DNA from: Microbacterium hydrocarbonoxydans | Lineage (GTDB): Bacteria > Actinomycetota > Actinomycetes > Actinomycetales > Microbacteriaceae | NCBI RefSeq assembly: GCF_011752045.1 | Contig: NZ_JAAKXW010000001.1 | Span: 1,240,001-1,304,000 of the forward strand | DNA length: 64,000 bases | Direction of reading: 5' to 3' | Part shown: positions 15,167 through 23,297 of the stretch, piece by piece | Numbering within the stretch: position 1 is the stretch's first letter | Layout: each line of letters opens with the position of its first letter | Notes under the pieces: generated by a model | The model's input: only the letters and a program-made list of their open reading frames with translations | Databases searched by the model: none | What the model was told of the DNA's origin: nothing | Program-made: the position numbers and the translations under genes

Positions 15167-17232
15167 CCGACTACCTGCCGAGCTACGTCCAGGGCGGATG
15201 GTGGGTGCCGTCCGCCGGCACCGGAGCGACCGAGGTCCGCGACGCCTCCACAGGCGAGGTCGTCGCGCGGGTATCGGCCGAGGGCCTCGATCTCGCCGGC
15301 GCCCTCCAGTACGCGCGCACGACCGGGAACGCGAGCCTCGCCGCTTTGACCTTCCACCAGCGCGCGGTGCTCCTCAAGCAGTTCGCGCTCGCGCTCACCG
15401 AGCGCAAGGAGGAGCTGTACGCGCTGTCCTCGCGCACCGGAGCCACGAAGATCGACTCCTGGGTAGACATAGACGGAGGCATCGGCGTGCTGTTCTCGTA
15501 CTCGGGGAAGGGACGCCGCGAGCTGCCGAACAGCACCGTGCACGTCGACGGCCCGGTCGAGCCGCTGTCCAAGGACGGCTCCTTCCTGGGACGACACGTC
15601 TACACGACGCTCCCCGGCGTCGCGGTGCAGATCAACGCGTTCAACTTCCCCGTCTGGGGCTCGCTGGAGAAGTTCGCGCCCGCGTTCCTCGCCGGGATGC
15701 CGACGCTCGTGAAGCCTGCCACTCCCACCGGCTACCTGGCCGAGGCGATGGTGCGGATCCTCGTCGAATCCGGACTCCTCCCCGACGGCTCGCTGCAGCT
15801 GGTGAGCGGCAGCGTGCCCGACCTCTTCGCGCACCTGCGGCTCGGCGATCTCGTCGGCTTCACCGGCAGCGCCTCGACCGCCGAGAGCCTGAAGGCCCAT
15901 CCGGCCGTGCAGACCGGCGGCGTGCGGTTCACCGCCGAGACCGACTCGATCAACGCCTCGGTGCTCGGCACGGACGCCGTCGAAGGCACGCCCGAGTTCG
16001 ACGCCTACGTCCGCCAGCTCGTCACCGAGATGACGACGAAGGCCGGCCAGAAGTGCACGGCGATCCGCCGCGCGATCGTGCCGACCGCCTCGGCTGACGC
16101 CGTGATCGCGGCGGTGCGGGCGCGGATCGCCGAGAAGACGGTACTGGGAGATCCGCGCGCCGAGGGCGTGACGATGGGTCCGCTCGCGTCGACCGCGCAG
16201 CGCGACGAGGTGCTCCGCCAGGTGCGACGACTGCAGGAGGCCGGCGGAGAGGTCGTCATCGGCACCACCGACGCCCCCGAGGTGCGGCTCGCCGACGGCA
16301 CGACGGCCGTGGCCCCCGAGGGCGCCTTCGTCTCCCCCGTGCTGCTGCGCTTCGCAGACGCGCAGACGGATGCCGTGCACGACGTCGAGGCCTTCGGCCC
16401 CGTGTCGTCGCTGCTGACGTACGACACCACCGCAGAGGCCGCAGCGCTCGTCGCCCGAGGCGGCGGCTCCCTCGTCACCAGCCTCGCCACGCACGACCCC
16501 GCGCAGGCAGTGGAGCTCGCGACGCGCATCGCCCCGTTCAACGGACGGATGCTGCTGCTCGACCGCGACGACGCCCGCTCGTCGACCGGGCACGGATCGC
16601 CGCTGCCGAACCTCGTGCACGGCGGCCCCGGCCGCGCCGGCGGCGGCGAGGAGCTGGGCGGCATCCGGGCGGTGCTGCACCACATGCAGCGCACCGCGGT
16701 GCAGGGCTCCCCCGAGATGCTCACGGCGCTCACCGGCGTCTGGCACACCGGCGCCGCGTCGAACAGCGGCGGACGGCATCCGTTCCGCAAGTCGCTCGCC
16801 GAGCTGCGGATCGGCGACCAGGTCGTCTCCGGTTCGCGCGAGGTCACCCTGGACGACATCGAGACGTTCGCGCACTTCACGGGCGACACGTTCTACGCGC
16901 ACATGGACGAGGAGTCGGCCGCGGCGAACCCGTTCTTCCCCGGCCGGGTGGCGCACGGATACCTCCTCGTGTCCTGGGCCGCCGGCCTGTTCGTCGATCC
17001 CGAACCTGGTCCGGTGCTCGCGAACTACGGCCTGGAGAACCTCCGGTTCGTCACCCCGGTGTCCCCCGGCGACGAGATCCGCGTCGAGCTCACGGCGAAG
17101 CAGATCACGCCGCGCGAGACCGACGAGTACGGCGAGGTGCGCTGGGACGCCGTCATCCGCAACCAGAACGACGAGACCGTCGCCACCTACGACGTGCTCA
17201 CCCTCGTCGCGAAGGAGCCGGCCGCGGCCTGA
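15163..17232 (+). CDS. paaZ: Bifunctional oxepin-CoA hydrolase / 3-oxo-5,6-dehydrosuberyl-CoA semialdehyde dehydrogenase
   Basis: A 689-residue two-domain protein. Residues 1-520 form an aldehyde dehydrogenase with Glu in FTAETDSIN and the nucleophile Cys in KAGQKCTAIRR. Residues about 540-689 form a MaoC hot-dog domain with the hydratase Asp and His in GDTFYAHMD and the PFFPGRVAHGYL motif. The pair opens the oxepin-CoA ring and oxidises the resulting aldehyde without releasing it. Both active sites are intact. It is the last gene of the paaJ operon; a 90-bp inverted repeat follows, then a convergent DUF222 gene. Confidence 0.93.
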   Translation: MTDYLPSYVQGGWWVPSAGTGATEVRDASTGEVVARVSAEGLDLAGALQYARTTGNASLAALTFHQRAVLLKQFALALTERKEELYALSSRTGATKIDSWVDIDGGIGVLFSYSGKGRRELPNSTVHVDGPVEPLSKDGSFLGRHVYTTLPGVAVQINAFNFPVWGSLEKFAPAFLAGMPTLVKPATPTGYLAEAMVRILVESGLLPDGSLQLVSGSVPDLFAHLRLGDLVGFTGSASTAESLKAHPAVQTGGVRFTAETDSINASVLGTDAVEGTPEFDAYVRQLVTEMTTKAGQKCTAIRRAIVPTASADAVIAAVRARIAEKTVLGDPRAEGVTMGPLASTAQRDEVLRQVRRLQEAGGEVVIGTTDAPEVRLADGTTAVAPEGAFVSPVLLRFADAQTDAVHDVEAFGPVSSLLTYDTTAEAAALVARGGGSLVTSLATHDPAQAVELATRIAPFNGRMLLLDRDDARSSTGHGSPLPNLVHGGPGRAGGGEELGGIRAVLHHMQRTAVQGSPEMLTALTGVWHTGAASNSGGRHPFRKSLAELRIGDQVVSGSREVTLDDIETFAHFTGDTFYAHMDEESAAANPFFPGRVAHGYLLVSWAAGLFVDPEPGPVLANYGLENLRFVTPVSPGDEIRVELTAKQITPRETDEYGEVRWDAVIRNQNDETVATYDVLTLVAKEPAAA

Positions 17233-17287
17233 GGTGAGGCCGTCGTGGTGTCGTCGGGGCTTCTTGCGGTTGCTTGTGGGTCGCTGC

Positions 17288-17377
17288 GCGATGGATGTCG
17301 TGGGGAAGACATGCCCTCGCTCGCCTTCGGCGTGCTCCCGCCAGACCCGGTGCCAGCTTCCCCACGGCATCCATCGC
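17288..17377. repeat. Large inverted repeat between convergent paaZ and DUF222 genes
   Basis: Arms of 21 bp (17288-17308 and 17357-17377) match at 20 of 21 positions around a 48-bp centre. The two genes converge here. It could act as a bidirectional terminator or be a relic of a small mobile element. Confidence 0.7.
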
Positions 17378-17422
17378 TCCGCTCGGAACCCCGGTCGTTA
17401 CCGCCGGTCGCTAGCGCCCACC

Positions 17423-17454
17423 CGGTCGTTGAGCGAGCGGAGCGAGACGAAACG
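17423..17454 (+). repeat. 32-bp dispersed repeat, copy 1
   Basis: A 32-bp unit centred on GTTGAGCGAGCGGAGCGAG. The reverse complement occurs twice on the other side of the DUF222 gene at 19149-19180 (31 of 32 identical) and 19194-19221. This sequence resembles intergenic repeats I associate with Microbacteriaceae. Confidence 0.75.
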
Positions 17455-17497
17455 CCCCCTTCCGACGTACGACACGGATGGATGCTGCGGATGCTGT

Positions 17498-19063
17498 TCA
17501 GGTGCGCAGCACCGGCCGCCCGGGTGGTTTCACCGGGACGGAGTGTCTCGGTGTGCGCCATCGCTGTTGCGGATCCCACCACTCCGGCCCCCGGATCTGC
17601 GGGACACCACCGTTCATCCGGATCTCCCACCCGGAACGATCCAGCGACCGGTGATGCCACCAGCACAACGGCACCCCGTTGTCCGTATGCGTCGACCCGC
17701 CCTTCGCATGCTCGGTCACGTGGTGGATCTCACACCACGACGCCGGAACGTGACACCCCGGAATCAGGCACTCCTTATCGCGGGCGACGATCGCCCGCCG
17801 CTGATGCACCGTGAACACCCGATCCGTGGTCGTGATCCCGATGATCCGGCCCTCATCGAACAACACCCGCTGAACCGCACCCGTACAGGCAGTGTGCGCG
17901 GCCACGGACAACGGAACCGGAGTTTCAGCGCCCGGGATCGTCGCCCACCCCGTCCCAGTGGCGAGATCCTTCGCATCCACATGCACCACCAGCGTCGGGG
18001 CCGCACCGCCCAGGGACGGCATGTCGTCGTGGCGGGCGGCGATGCCCAGCACGGCGGCCAGGGCGTCGTGACGCTTCTGCCCGGGCGTGCGGGAATCGAT
18101 CAGGTTCCGCGGATCGATATTGAACCGATCCTCCCCCTCACCCCCATCGGTGTCGGGGTCGCCGTCGGCACCGTCCCCGTCGGGATCAGCGCCATCATTG
18201 TCCGGGGCGGGTTCGAACCGCACACCCGGTGCCGGCGCTCCGCCGACCTTGGGGTTGTTGTACGCGTCGGCGATCAGCTGCCATGCCGCGGCGACCTCCG
18301 GGGTCAGGTTTCCGTGCACCGGATGCACGCCGTTGCGCAACCGGCCCACCGTGAAGAAGCGGCGCGACTGCGCCTCCAAGTCCGACGGCTCCGCCCCATC
18401 CGGATCCAACCCCACCGCAAGAGCACTCGCGAACAGTTTCAAGTCCTCGGCCGACGCCCGCGGACCCGGGCCGGGCGCATCACCATCTGCATCTGCATCT
18501 GCATCGTCTTCGAGATCGGCGCTTACGCTTGCCCCAACCGAGTCAGCCTCCGCGCCGTCGGCGTCCACATCGGGGAGGTTCTCACCGCGTGCGAACGCCG
18601 CCAGGTTCGCGTCCGCCCACAGCCGCTCCTCGAGCGTGATCCGGTCCCGCGCCGCCTCCAACGGCCCCACCGCGACCAGCAGACCGGTCACCCCGACGGC
18701 CCCGTCGAGGAGCGCTTCCCGCATCGCGGGCCATCGGGCCGGCATCCGCTCCCCCGACACCAGACTCACCTCCCGCGCCACCGCGTCCGCGGCACGAATG
18801 ATCCTCCCCGCCGTCGGCGCATCGACCAGGGTCGCGCGGCGGAGGAGTTCGTTCATTCCGCGGCATCCGAAACGATGACCGAACTCCACATCCGCCGTCG
18901 CCACCGCCTCCACCGTCGCGGCATCGGTCAACCTCGACACCTCACCCAGACCCACCAGAAGCGCCGCGCGGTCGGCATCCGACAGCCCCGCCAGCGTGTC
19001 GCCAGACAGCAGCTCACGCAGGCCGGAAACGACCTGAGCGATGGCGTCTGCTGGGCTGTTCAT
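17498..19063 (-). CDS. DUF222 / HNH endonuclease domain protein (13E12 repeat family)
   Basis: A 521-residue protein. The DUF222 region covers about residues 1-330 and contains two acidic Asp/Gly/Ala-rich low-complexity stretches (about 165-205 and 265-305). A C-terminal HNH nuclease motif follows (RDKECLIPGC ... CEIHHVTEHAKGGSTHTDNGVPLCWWHH) with the two zinc Cys pairs and catalytic His. The family is abundant and dispersed in actinobacteria and its biological role is not settled. It interrupts the paa gene block, points against its neighbours and is bracketed by inverted copies of a 32-bp repeat. The ATG at 19063 has a -10-like CAGAAT six bases before it, so its mRNA may be leaderless. Confidence 0.9.
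   Translation of the reverse strand: MNSPADAIAQVVSGLRELLSGDTLAGLSDADRAALLVGLGEVSRLTDAATVEAVATADVEFGHRFGCRGMNELLRRATLVDAPTAGRIIRAADAVAREVSLVSGERMPARWPAMREALLDGAVGVTGLLVAVGPLEAARDRITLEERLWADANLAAFARGENLPDVDADGAEADSVGASVSADLEDDADADADGDAPGPGPRASAEDLKLFASALAVGLDPDGAEPSDLEAQSRRFFTVGRLRNGVHPVHGNLTPEVAAAWQLIADAYNNPKVGGAPAPGVRFEPAPDNDGADPDGDGADGDPDTDGGEGEDRFNIDPRNLIDSRTPGQKRHDALAAVLGIAARHDDMPSLGGAAPTLVVHVDAKDLATGTGWATIPGAETPVPLSVAAHTACTGAVQRVLFDEGRIIGITTTDRVFTVHQRRAIVARDKECLIPGCHVPASWCEIHHVTEHAKGGSTHTDNGVPLCWWHHRSLDRSGWEIRMNGGVPQIRGPEWWDPQQRWRTPRHSVPVKPPGRPVLRT
18484..18505. repeat. CATCTG hexamer microsatellite in the DUF222 gene
   Basis: Three exact CATCTG units plus a partial fourth encode the alternating Asp-Ala stretch of the acidic linker. 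Length change in steps of six keeps the frame and would only alter linker length. Confidence 0.7.
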
Positions 19064-19148
19064 ACCTCAATTCTGCCGAGGGCCACCGACATTGAGAGGC
19101 CGGTTTCCCCCAGGTCGAATGACCTTTTCGACCGTGTTCCGGAAGGGG

Positions 19149-19180
19149 CGTTTCGACTCGCTCCGCTCGCTCAACGACCG
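19149..19180 (-). repeat. 32-bp dispersed repeat, copy 2
   Basis: Reverse complement of the 17423-17454 unit with one difference. It lies upstream of the DUF222 gene. Confidence 0.75.
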
Positions 19181-19193
19181 GACAAGACACAGG

Positions 19194-19221
19194 CGTTTCG
19201 ACTCGCTCCGCTCGCTCAACG
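19194..19221 (-). repeat. 32-bp dispersed repeat, copy 3 (truncated)
   Basis: The first 28 bases of the same unit, in tandem with copy 2 at a 45-bp period. Together the copies bracket the DUF222 gene in opposite orientation to copy 1. Confidence 0.7.
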
Positions 19222-19313
19222 CCTCGAGGATCGGACGGGGATGGACGGATCACGATGAGCGGGCTCCCGACAACCCACCCCTGGTGAATCGGAATGCCTC
19301 CGCCGGACGCGGG

Positions 19314-19931
19314 TCAGTGCCGGCGCAGGCCGTCGAGCGCGATCGCGACGACGTCGTCGGCGAGGCGGTCTGCGCCCTCCCGTCCCCCGGGCCGGTACCA
19401 CTCGACGATCGAGTTGATCATGCCGAAGACGAGGCGGGCGGCCACGCTGGCGTCGATGTCGCCGCGCAGCGAGCCCTCGGCCTGCGCCTCCGCCACGAGA
19501 GCGGTGATCCGGCGGTCGAAGGCACGCCGCCGGGTGAGAGCGCGCCGCTCGACCTCGGTGTTGCCGCGCACCCGGAGCAGCAGCGTCACCGCGGGGAGGC
19601 GATCCACGAGCACGTGCACGGCGCCGCGGAGGACCTGCTCGAGCCGGTCAGCGGCCGGGCGCTCGGCGTCGGCATCCGTCGTCGATCCCGCCATCTCGTC
19701 GACGACACCCTCCAGAGCGCTCAGCGCGGCATCGAGCGCCAGCTCGAGGATCTCGTCCTTCGAACCGAAGTGGTGGTAGATCGCCGACTTGGACAGGTTC
19801 AGGCGCTCGGCGAGCACGCCGATCGATGTCGCGTCGTAGCCGTACTCGTTGAAGGCGGCGACGGCGACGGCGAGGATCCCCTGCTGGTCGTACCCGGGGC
19901 GGCCTCGGCGCGTGCTCTGATCCTGCGACAT
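19314..19931 (-). CDS. paaR: TetR family regulator, probable phenylacetate repressor PaaR
   Basis: A 205-residue regulator. The N-terminal helix-turn-helix (TSIGVLAERLNLSKSAIYHHFGSKDEIL, about residues 35-65) is followed by a helical effector domain. It is the last gene of paaI-paaK-paaR and is 55 bp from paaK. Four similar palindromes precede all four paa units in the window, including its own operon. By analogy with Gram-positive PaaR it is expected to repress until phenylacetyl-CoA binds. The ATG at 19931 begins MSQDQ; a longer frame upstream is an artefact within paaK. Confidence 0.85.
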   Translation of the reverse strand: MSQDQSTRRGRPGYDQQGILAVAVAAFNEYGYDATSIGVLAERLNLSKSAIYHHFGSKDEILELALDAALSALEGVVDEMAGSTTDADAERPAADRLEQVLRGAVHVLVDRLPAVTLLLRVRGNTEVERRALTRRRAFDRRITALVAEAQAEGSLRGDIDASVAARLVFGMINSIVEWYRPGGREGADRLADDVVAIALDGLRRH

Positions 19932-19986
19932 GCCCTTCAGTCTCCCATCCGGCGCCAGCCTCCCTGTGCGGGCGCGCCCGCCCGCA

Positions 19987-21312
19987 TCAGCGCAGATCGT
20001 AGACGCGCTTGTACTTGCCCTCGCTGCGGGGCAGCGACCCCGGTTCCTCGAGTCGCACCGCGACCGTCGAGCCCACGAAGATCTTGATCCGCTGCGCGAG
20101 CACCTGAGCCGCACTCTCGCACACCTCGGCCGACAGGTCGGGGTGGCGCTCGATGCGGACCGTGAGGGCATCCATCCGGCCCTCCTTCGTCAGCTCGAGG
20201 ATGAAGTGCGGGGTGAGGTGCTCGATGCCGAGCACGAGCTCCTCGATCTGCGTGGGGAACAGGTTGACGCCTCGCAGGATGATCATGTCGTCGTTGCGTC
20301 CCGTGATCTTCTCCATCCGGCGCATACCCGGTCGCGCGGTCCCGGGGAGCAGGCGCGTGAGGTCGCGGGTTCGATAGCGGATCACCGGGAAGGCCTCCTT
20401 GGTGAGCGAGGTGAACACCAGCTCGCCGAGTTCGCCGTCGGGCAGCACCGCCCCCGTGTCGCCGTCGATGACCTCCGGCAGGAAATGGTCCTCCCAGAGA
20501 TGCGGGCCGTCCTTGGTCTCGACGCACTCGTTGCCGACGCCCGGGCCCATCACCTCGCTGAGGCCGTAGATGTCGAGGGCCTCGATGCCGAGGCGCTGCT
20601 CGAGCTCGCGGCGCATCTCGTTGGTCCAGGGCTCTGCGCCCAGGACGGCCACGCGCAGCGAGGTCGAGCGAGGGTCGACCCCCTGAGCGACCATGGCGTC
20701 CGCGATTGTGAGCAGGTAGCTGGGCGTGCAGAGGATCGCGTCGGGCTCGAAGTCCTGGATGAGCTGGATCTGCCTCGCCGTCTGCCCGCCGGACATGGGG
20801 ATCACGGTCGCGCCGAGCGCCTCGATGCCGGCGTGGGCCCCGAGTCCACCGGTGAACAGCCCGTAGCCGTAGGCGTTGTGCACCTTCATGCCGGGACGGA
20901 TGCCGCTGGCACGCAGCGACCGCGCGACGAGGGAGCCCCAGCGCTCGAGGTCGCCCCGGGTGTAGCCGACGACGGTCGGACGGCCGGTGGTGCCGCTCGA
21001 GGCGTGGATGCGCGCGACGTCGGCCATCGGCACGGCGAACATCCCGAACGGGTACGTCTCGCGCAGGTCGGCTTTCGTGGTGAACGGCAGCCGTGCGATG
21101 TCGGCGAGGGAGCGGATGTCGTCGGGATGCACCCCCGCCTCGTCGAACTTGCGCGTGTACAGCGGCACGTTCGCGTAGGCGTGGCGGACAGTCCACTGCA
21201 GGCGCTCGAGCTGCAGCGCCTGGATCTCCTCTCGGCTCATCCGCTCCTCGGGGTCGAGTTCCGCAGCGGTGGGCGGCTGGATGGCGGACCGGGTTCCTGT
21301 CGTCGTCGACAT
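19987..21312 (-). CDS. paaK: Phenylacetate-CoA ligase
   Basis: A 441-residue AMP-forming ligase of the PaaK family. The ATP loop is ASSGTTGRPTVVGYT, the adenylate motif is IYGLSEVMGPG, the hinge region is YRTRDLTRLL, and a C-terminal PaaK-type domain ends GKYKRVYDLR. It activates phenylacetate to phenylacetyl-CoA, the true inducer and the substrate of PaaABCDE. GGAGG is placed correctly before the ATG at 21312. Length is typical of the family (about 430-440). Operon partners are paaI upstream and paaR downstream. Confidence 0.93.
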   Translation of the reverse strand: MSTTTGTRSAIQPPTAAELDPEERMSREEIQALQLERLQWTVRHAYANVPLYTRKFDEAGVHPDDIRSLADIARLPFTTKADLRETYPFGMFAVPMADVARIHASSGTTGRPTVVGYTRGDLERWGSLVARSLRASGIRPGMKVHNAYGYGLFTGGLGAHAGIEALGATVIPMSGGQTARQIQLIQDFEPDAILCTPSYLLTIADAMVAQGVDPRSTSLRVAVLGAEPWTNEMRRELEQRLGIEALDIYGLSEVMGPGVGNECVETKDGPHLWEDHFLPEVIDGDTGAVLPDGELGELVFTSLTKEAFPVIRYRTRDLTRLLPGTARPGMRRMEKITGRNDDMIILRGVNLFPTQIEELVLGIEHLTPHFILELTKEGRMDALTVRIERHPDLSAEVCESAAQVLAQRIKIFVGSTVAVRLEEPGSLPRSEGKYKRVYDLR

Positions 21313-21335
21313 GGTGCCTCCGTCGGGTCGGGGTG

Positions 21336-21764
21336 TCAGAGCGTCTGGTGGGTCGTGCGTGACCGACCGCGGAACTCCGCGACGGTGTCACCGGTCTCGT
21401 CGACGACGGTCACGTCGTAGATGCCGGAGCGCCCGGAACGGGAGCGGCGGACGGCGGTGGCGGTGAGGACCTGCCCCGCCGCCGTGGCCTTGAGAAAGGA
21501 GATGTCGGCGCCGGCGGCGACCGTGACGCGGTCATCCTCGTTACAGGCGATCGCGAAGGCGGTGTCGGCGAGGGCGAACACCATCCCGCCGTGGGTGATG
21601 CCGAAGCCGTTCGTCATGTCGTCACGCACTCGCATCGACACGACCGCATGGCCGGGGTCATCCCGTTCGACGACCAGTCCCAGAGCGGCCGAGGCGCGAT
21701 CGCGCTGCATCATGGCGCGGTTCAGGCGGACAGCATCCGCCGCCTCCGTCGTGGGTCCCGTCAT
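21336..21764 (-). CDS. paaI: Hydroxyphenylacetyl-CoA thioesterase
   Basis: A 142-residue single hot-dog domain protein. The PaaI signature GFGITHGGMVFALADTAFAIACN is present, with the catalytic Asp in the long helix. In the pathway it hydrolyses CoA-trapped dead-end intermediates, rescuing CoA. It is the first gene of paaI-paaK-paaR; GAGGAGG precedes the ATG at 21764, and a PaaR-type palindrome lies about 55 bp upstream. Confidence 0.9.
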   Translation of the reverse strand: MTGPTTEAADAVRLNRAMMQRDRASAALGLVVERDDPGHAVVSMRVRDDMTNGFGITHGGMVFALADTAFAIACNEDDRVTVAAGADISFLKATAAGQVLTATAVRRSRSGRSGIYDVTVVDETGDTVAEFRGRSRTTHQTL

Positions 21765-21816
21765 CGTCGACCTCCTCGTCGCTCGTCGGCGACGTCACGG
21801 CGCCGACGAGCAACAT

Positions 21817-21838
21817 ACTAACCGAACGCTCGGTCGGT
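21817..21838. promoter_or_regulatory. PaaR operator 3 (paaI-paaK-paaR)
   Basis: ACCGA - four bases - TCGGT with extended flanks fits the 22-bp PaaR pattern recalled from Corynebacterium with a single mismatch, the best of the four sites. It would autoregulate paaR through its operon promoter. Confidence 0.78.
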
Positions 21839-21875
21839 AAAAAGAGGGGACCGTCAGTTGCCTCGAAGGCTCGGG

Positions 21876-23150
21876 TCAGTCCGTGAAGCGGAGCCCGCGC
21901 CACGCGGTCGCATCCTCCACCGTGATGCCGACAATGGTGGCCTGCGGATCGCCCGCATCACGGTCCGTGCGGAATCGCAGCAGGCGACCGTCGCGATCGG
22001 GTACCGCGTACCAGTGATCTGCCGAGGAGATGACCCTGACCGTGGTGCCACCAGGGTACGCCGCAACCGCTGCAGAGACTGGATCACCGACACGGATGCC
22101 ATCGGCAGCGGGCAGTCCCGCCCCGTCCTGCGGATCGGGGAGCGACGAACGGTCGCTCCCGACGGTGACGCCGAGCACCGCGCCGCCGCCCTCGACCGGG
22201 AACACAAGCATCGAACCCGCTCCGCCGGGCTCCTCCAGGGTCCACCATCCCCCTGCGAACTCGGGCGGCGTCGCCGACACCCCAGCGGCCGCCACCGCGG
22301 TCTCGACGGGCTCTCCGAGCCGCACGGGGCCCACGCCTGCGACCGTGATCGCCCACTCGCTCCAGGGCTTCGAGGCATCCCCCGCCGGCAGGTCCTCCAC
22401 CACGGGCGGCATCGCCGTCAGCTTCTCGAGCAGCGCCGAGTGCGCCTCATCGGCGCGCGCGGCCAGCAGATCCGCTGCCGCCTCGGCGTCGAAGGACTGG
22501 TCTCCGTCGAACGGCTGCCACAGCGTCACGAGCACGTTCCCCGCCGAGGCGTAGGCGCTGAACTGCCGCCAGTCATGACCGGCGTTCGTGTCGACCAGGG
22601 TCCCGGCGATCGCACGAGCGTGATCGTCCCCGTCGGCGATCACCGCGTCGAACGTGACGGCCCCTTCCTTGTCGAACTGCTCGCACTGCTCAGCTGCTGC
22701 CGTCAGCTGATCCATCCGCTCCTCGACATGAGCCTCGTCGGGGAACTGCAGCACAAGCAGGCGTCCGAGGCGCTGCTCGGAGTCGCTCTGGCTCTTCCAC
22801 TCGACAACGCGCGCGGCGACGCTGCCCAGCGACTGCTCCGCGTAGAGCACGTCGCAGATCGCGGGAGTCGCGGGCGCCCCGCCGCCGTCGGAGACCATCG
22901 TCAGCGCCGACGATGTCGCGATCTCCGTCGCGTCCGGGATCAGACCGGTGATCTCCTCGGGCGTCGGCAGGAACAGCTCGAGCTCGTCTCCGATGAACGC
23001 CGCAGGGCCGCTGTACGGCTCCGGGGCGGGCGCCTCGATCGGCGTGAGCGTCGGCGTCGCCTCCGGCGTCGGAGTGCAGGCGGCCAGAGCCAGCAGCACC
23101 CCCGCGGCCCCCGTCGCGAGCAGCATCCTCGATCGTGTGAAACCGGCCAT
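21876..23150 (-). CDS. Secreted lipoprotein of unknown function
   Basis: A 424-residue protein with a signal peptide and lipobox ending at Cys25 (LALAAC), followed by a Thr/Pro/Glu-rich spacer. The remainder shows no domain I recognise. It is rich in acidic and Ala/Gly residues, has a Cys pair (ICDVL, EQCEQ) that could form a disulphide, and has a C-terminal part with repeated short strands around Trp. The ATG at 23150 is the start that gives a proper signal peptide. It is a monocistronic gene downstream of recQ on the same strand with a 147-bp gap. It is probably anchored on the outer face of the membrane. Confidence 0.8.
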   Translation of the reverse strand: MAGFTRSRMLLATGAAGVLLALAACTPTPEATPTLTPIEAPAPEPYSGPAAFIGDELELFLPTPEEITGLIPDATEIATSSALTMVSDGGGAPATPAICDVLYAEQSLGSVAARVVEWKSQSDSEQRLGRLLVLQFPDEAHVEERMDQLTAAAEQCEQFDKEGAVTFDAVIADGDDHARAIAGTLVDTNAGHDWRQFSAYASAGNVLVTLWQPFDGDQSFDAEAAADLLAARADEAHSALLEKLTAMPPVVEDLPAGDASKPWSEWAITVAGVGPVRLGEPVETAVAAAGVSATPPEFAGGWWTLEEPGGAGSMLVFPVEGGGAVLGVTVGSDRSSLPDPQDGAGLPAADGIRVGDPVSAAVAAYPGGTTVRVISSADHWYAVPDRDGRLLRFRTDRDAGDPQATIVGITVEDATAWRGLRFTD

Positions 23151-23297
23151 CTCGAGCCCTCCGTGTCCTCGCGTCGATCCTTCGACGCCCCCTGATCGCG
23201 ATGCTAGGGGCTGGGGCATCTCCCGCGGAATGACCGCACACATGTCGAGATCAGAATGAGACCCATCCCATGCCGCACCGCGCATATGCCCCCGCGT

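Noticed and set aside
18484..18505. A frameshifting phase-variation tract in the DUF222 gene
   Set aside because: The unit is six bases, so changes keep the frame and cannot switch the gene off.
19149..19221. A CRISPR-like array
   Set aside because: There are only two adjacent repeat copies with a 13-bp gap and no cas genes; the third copy is inverted and 1.7 kb away.
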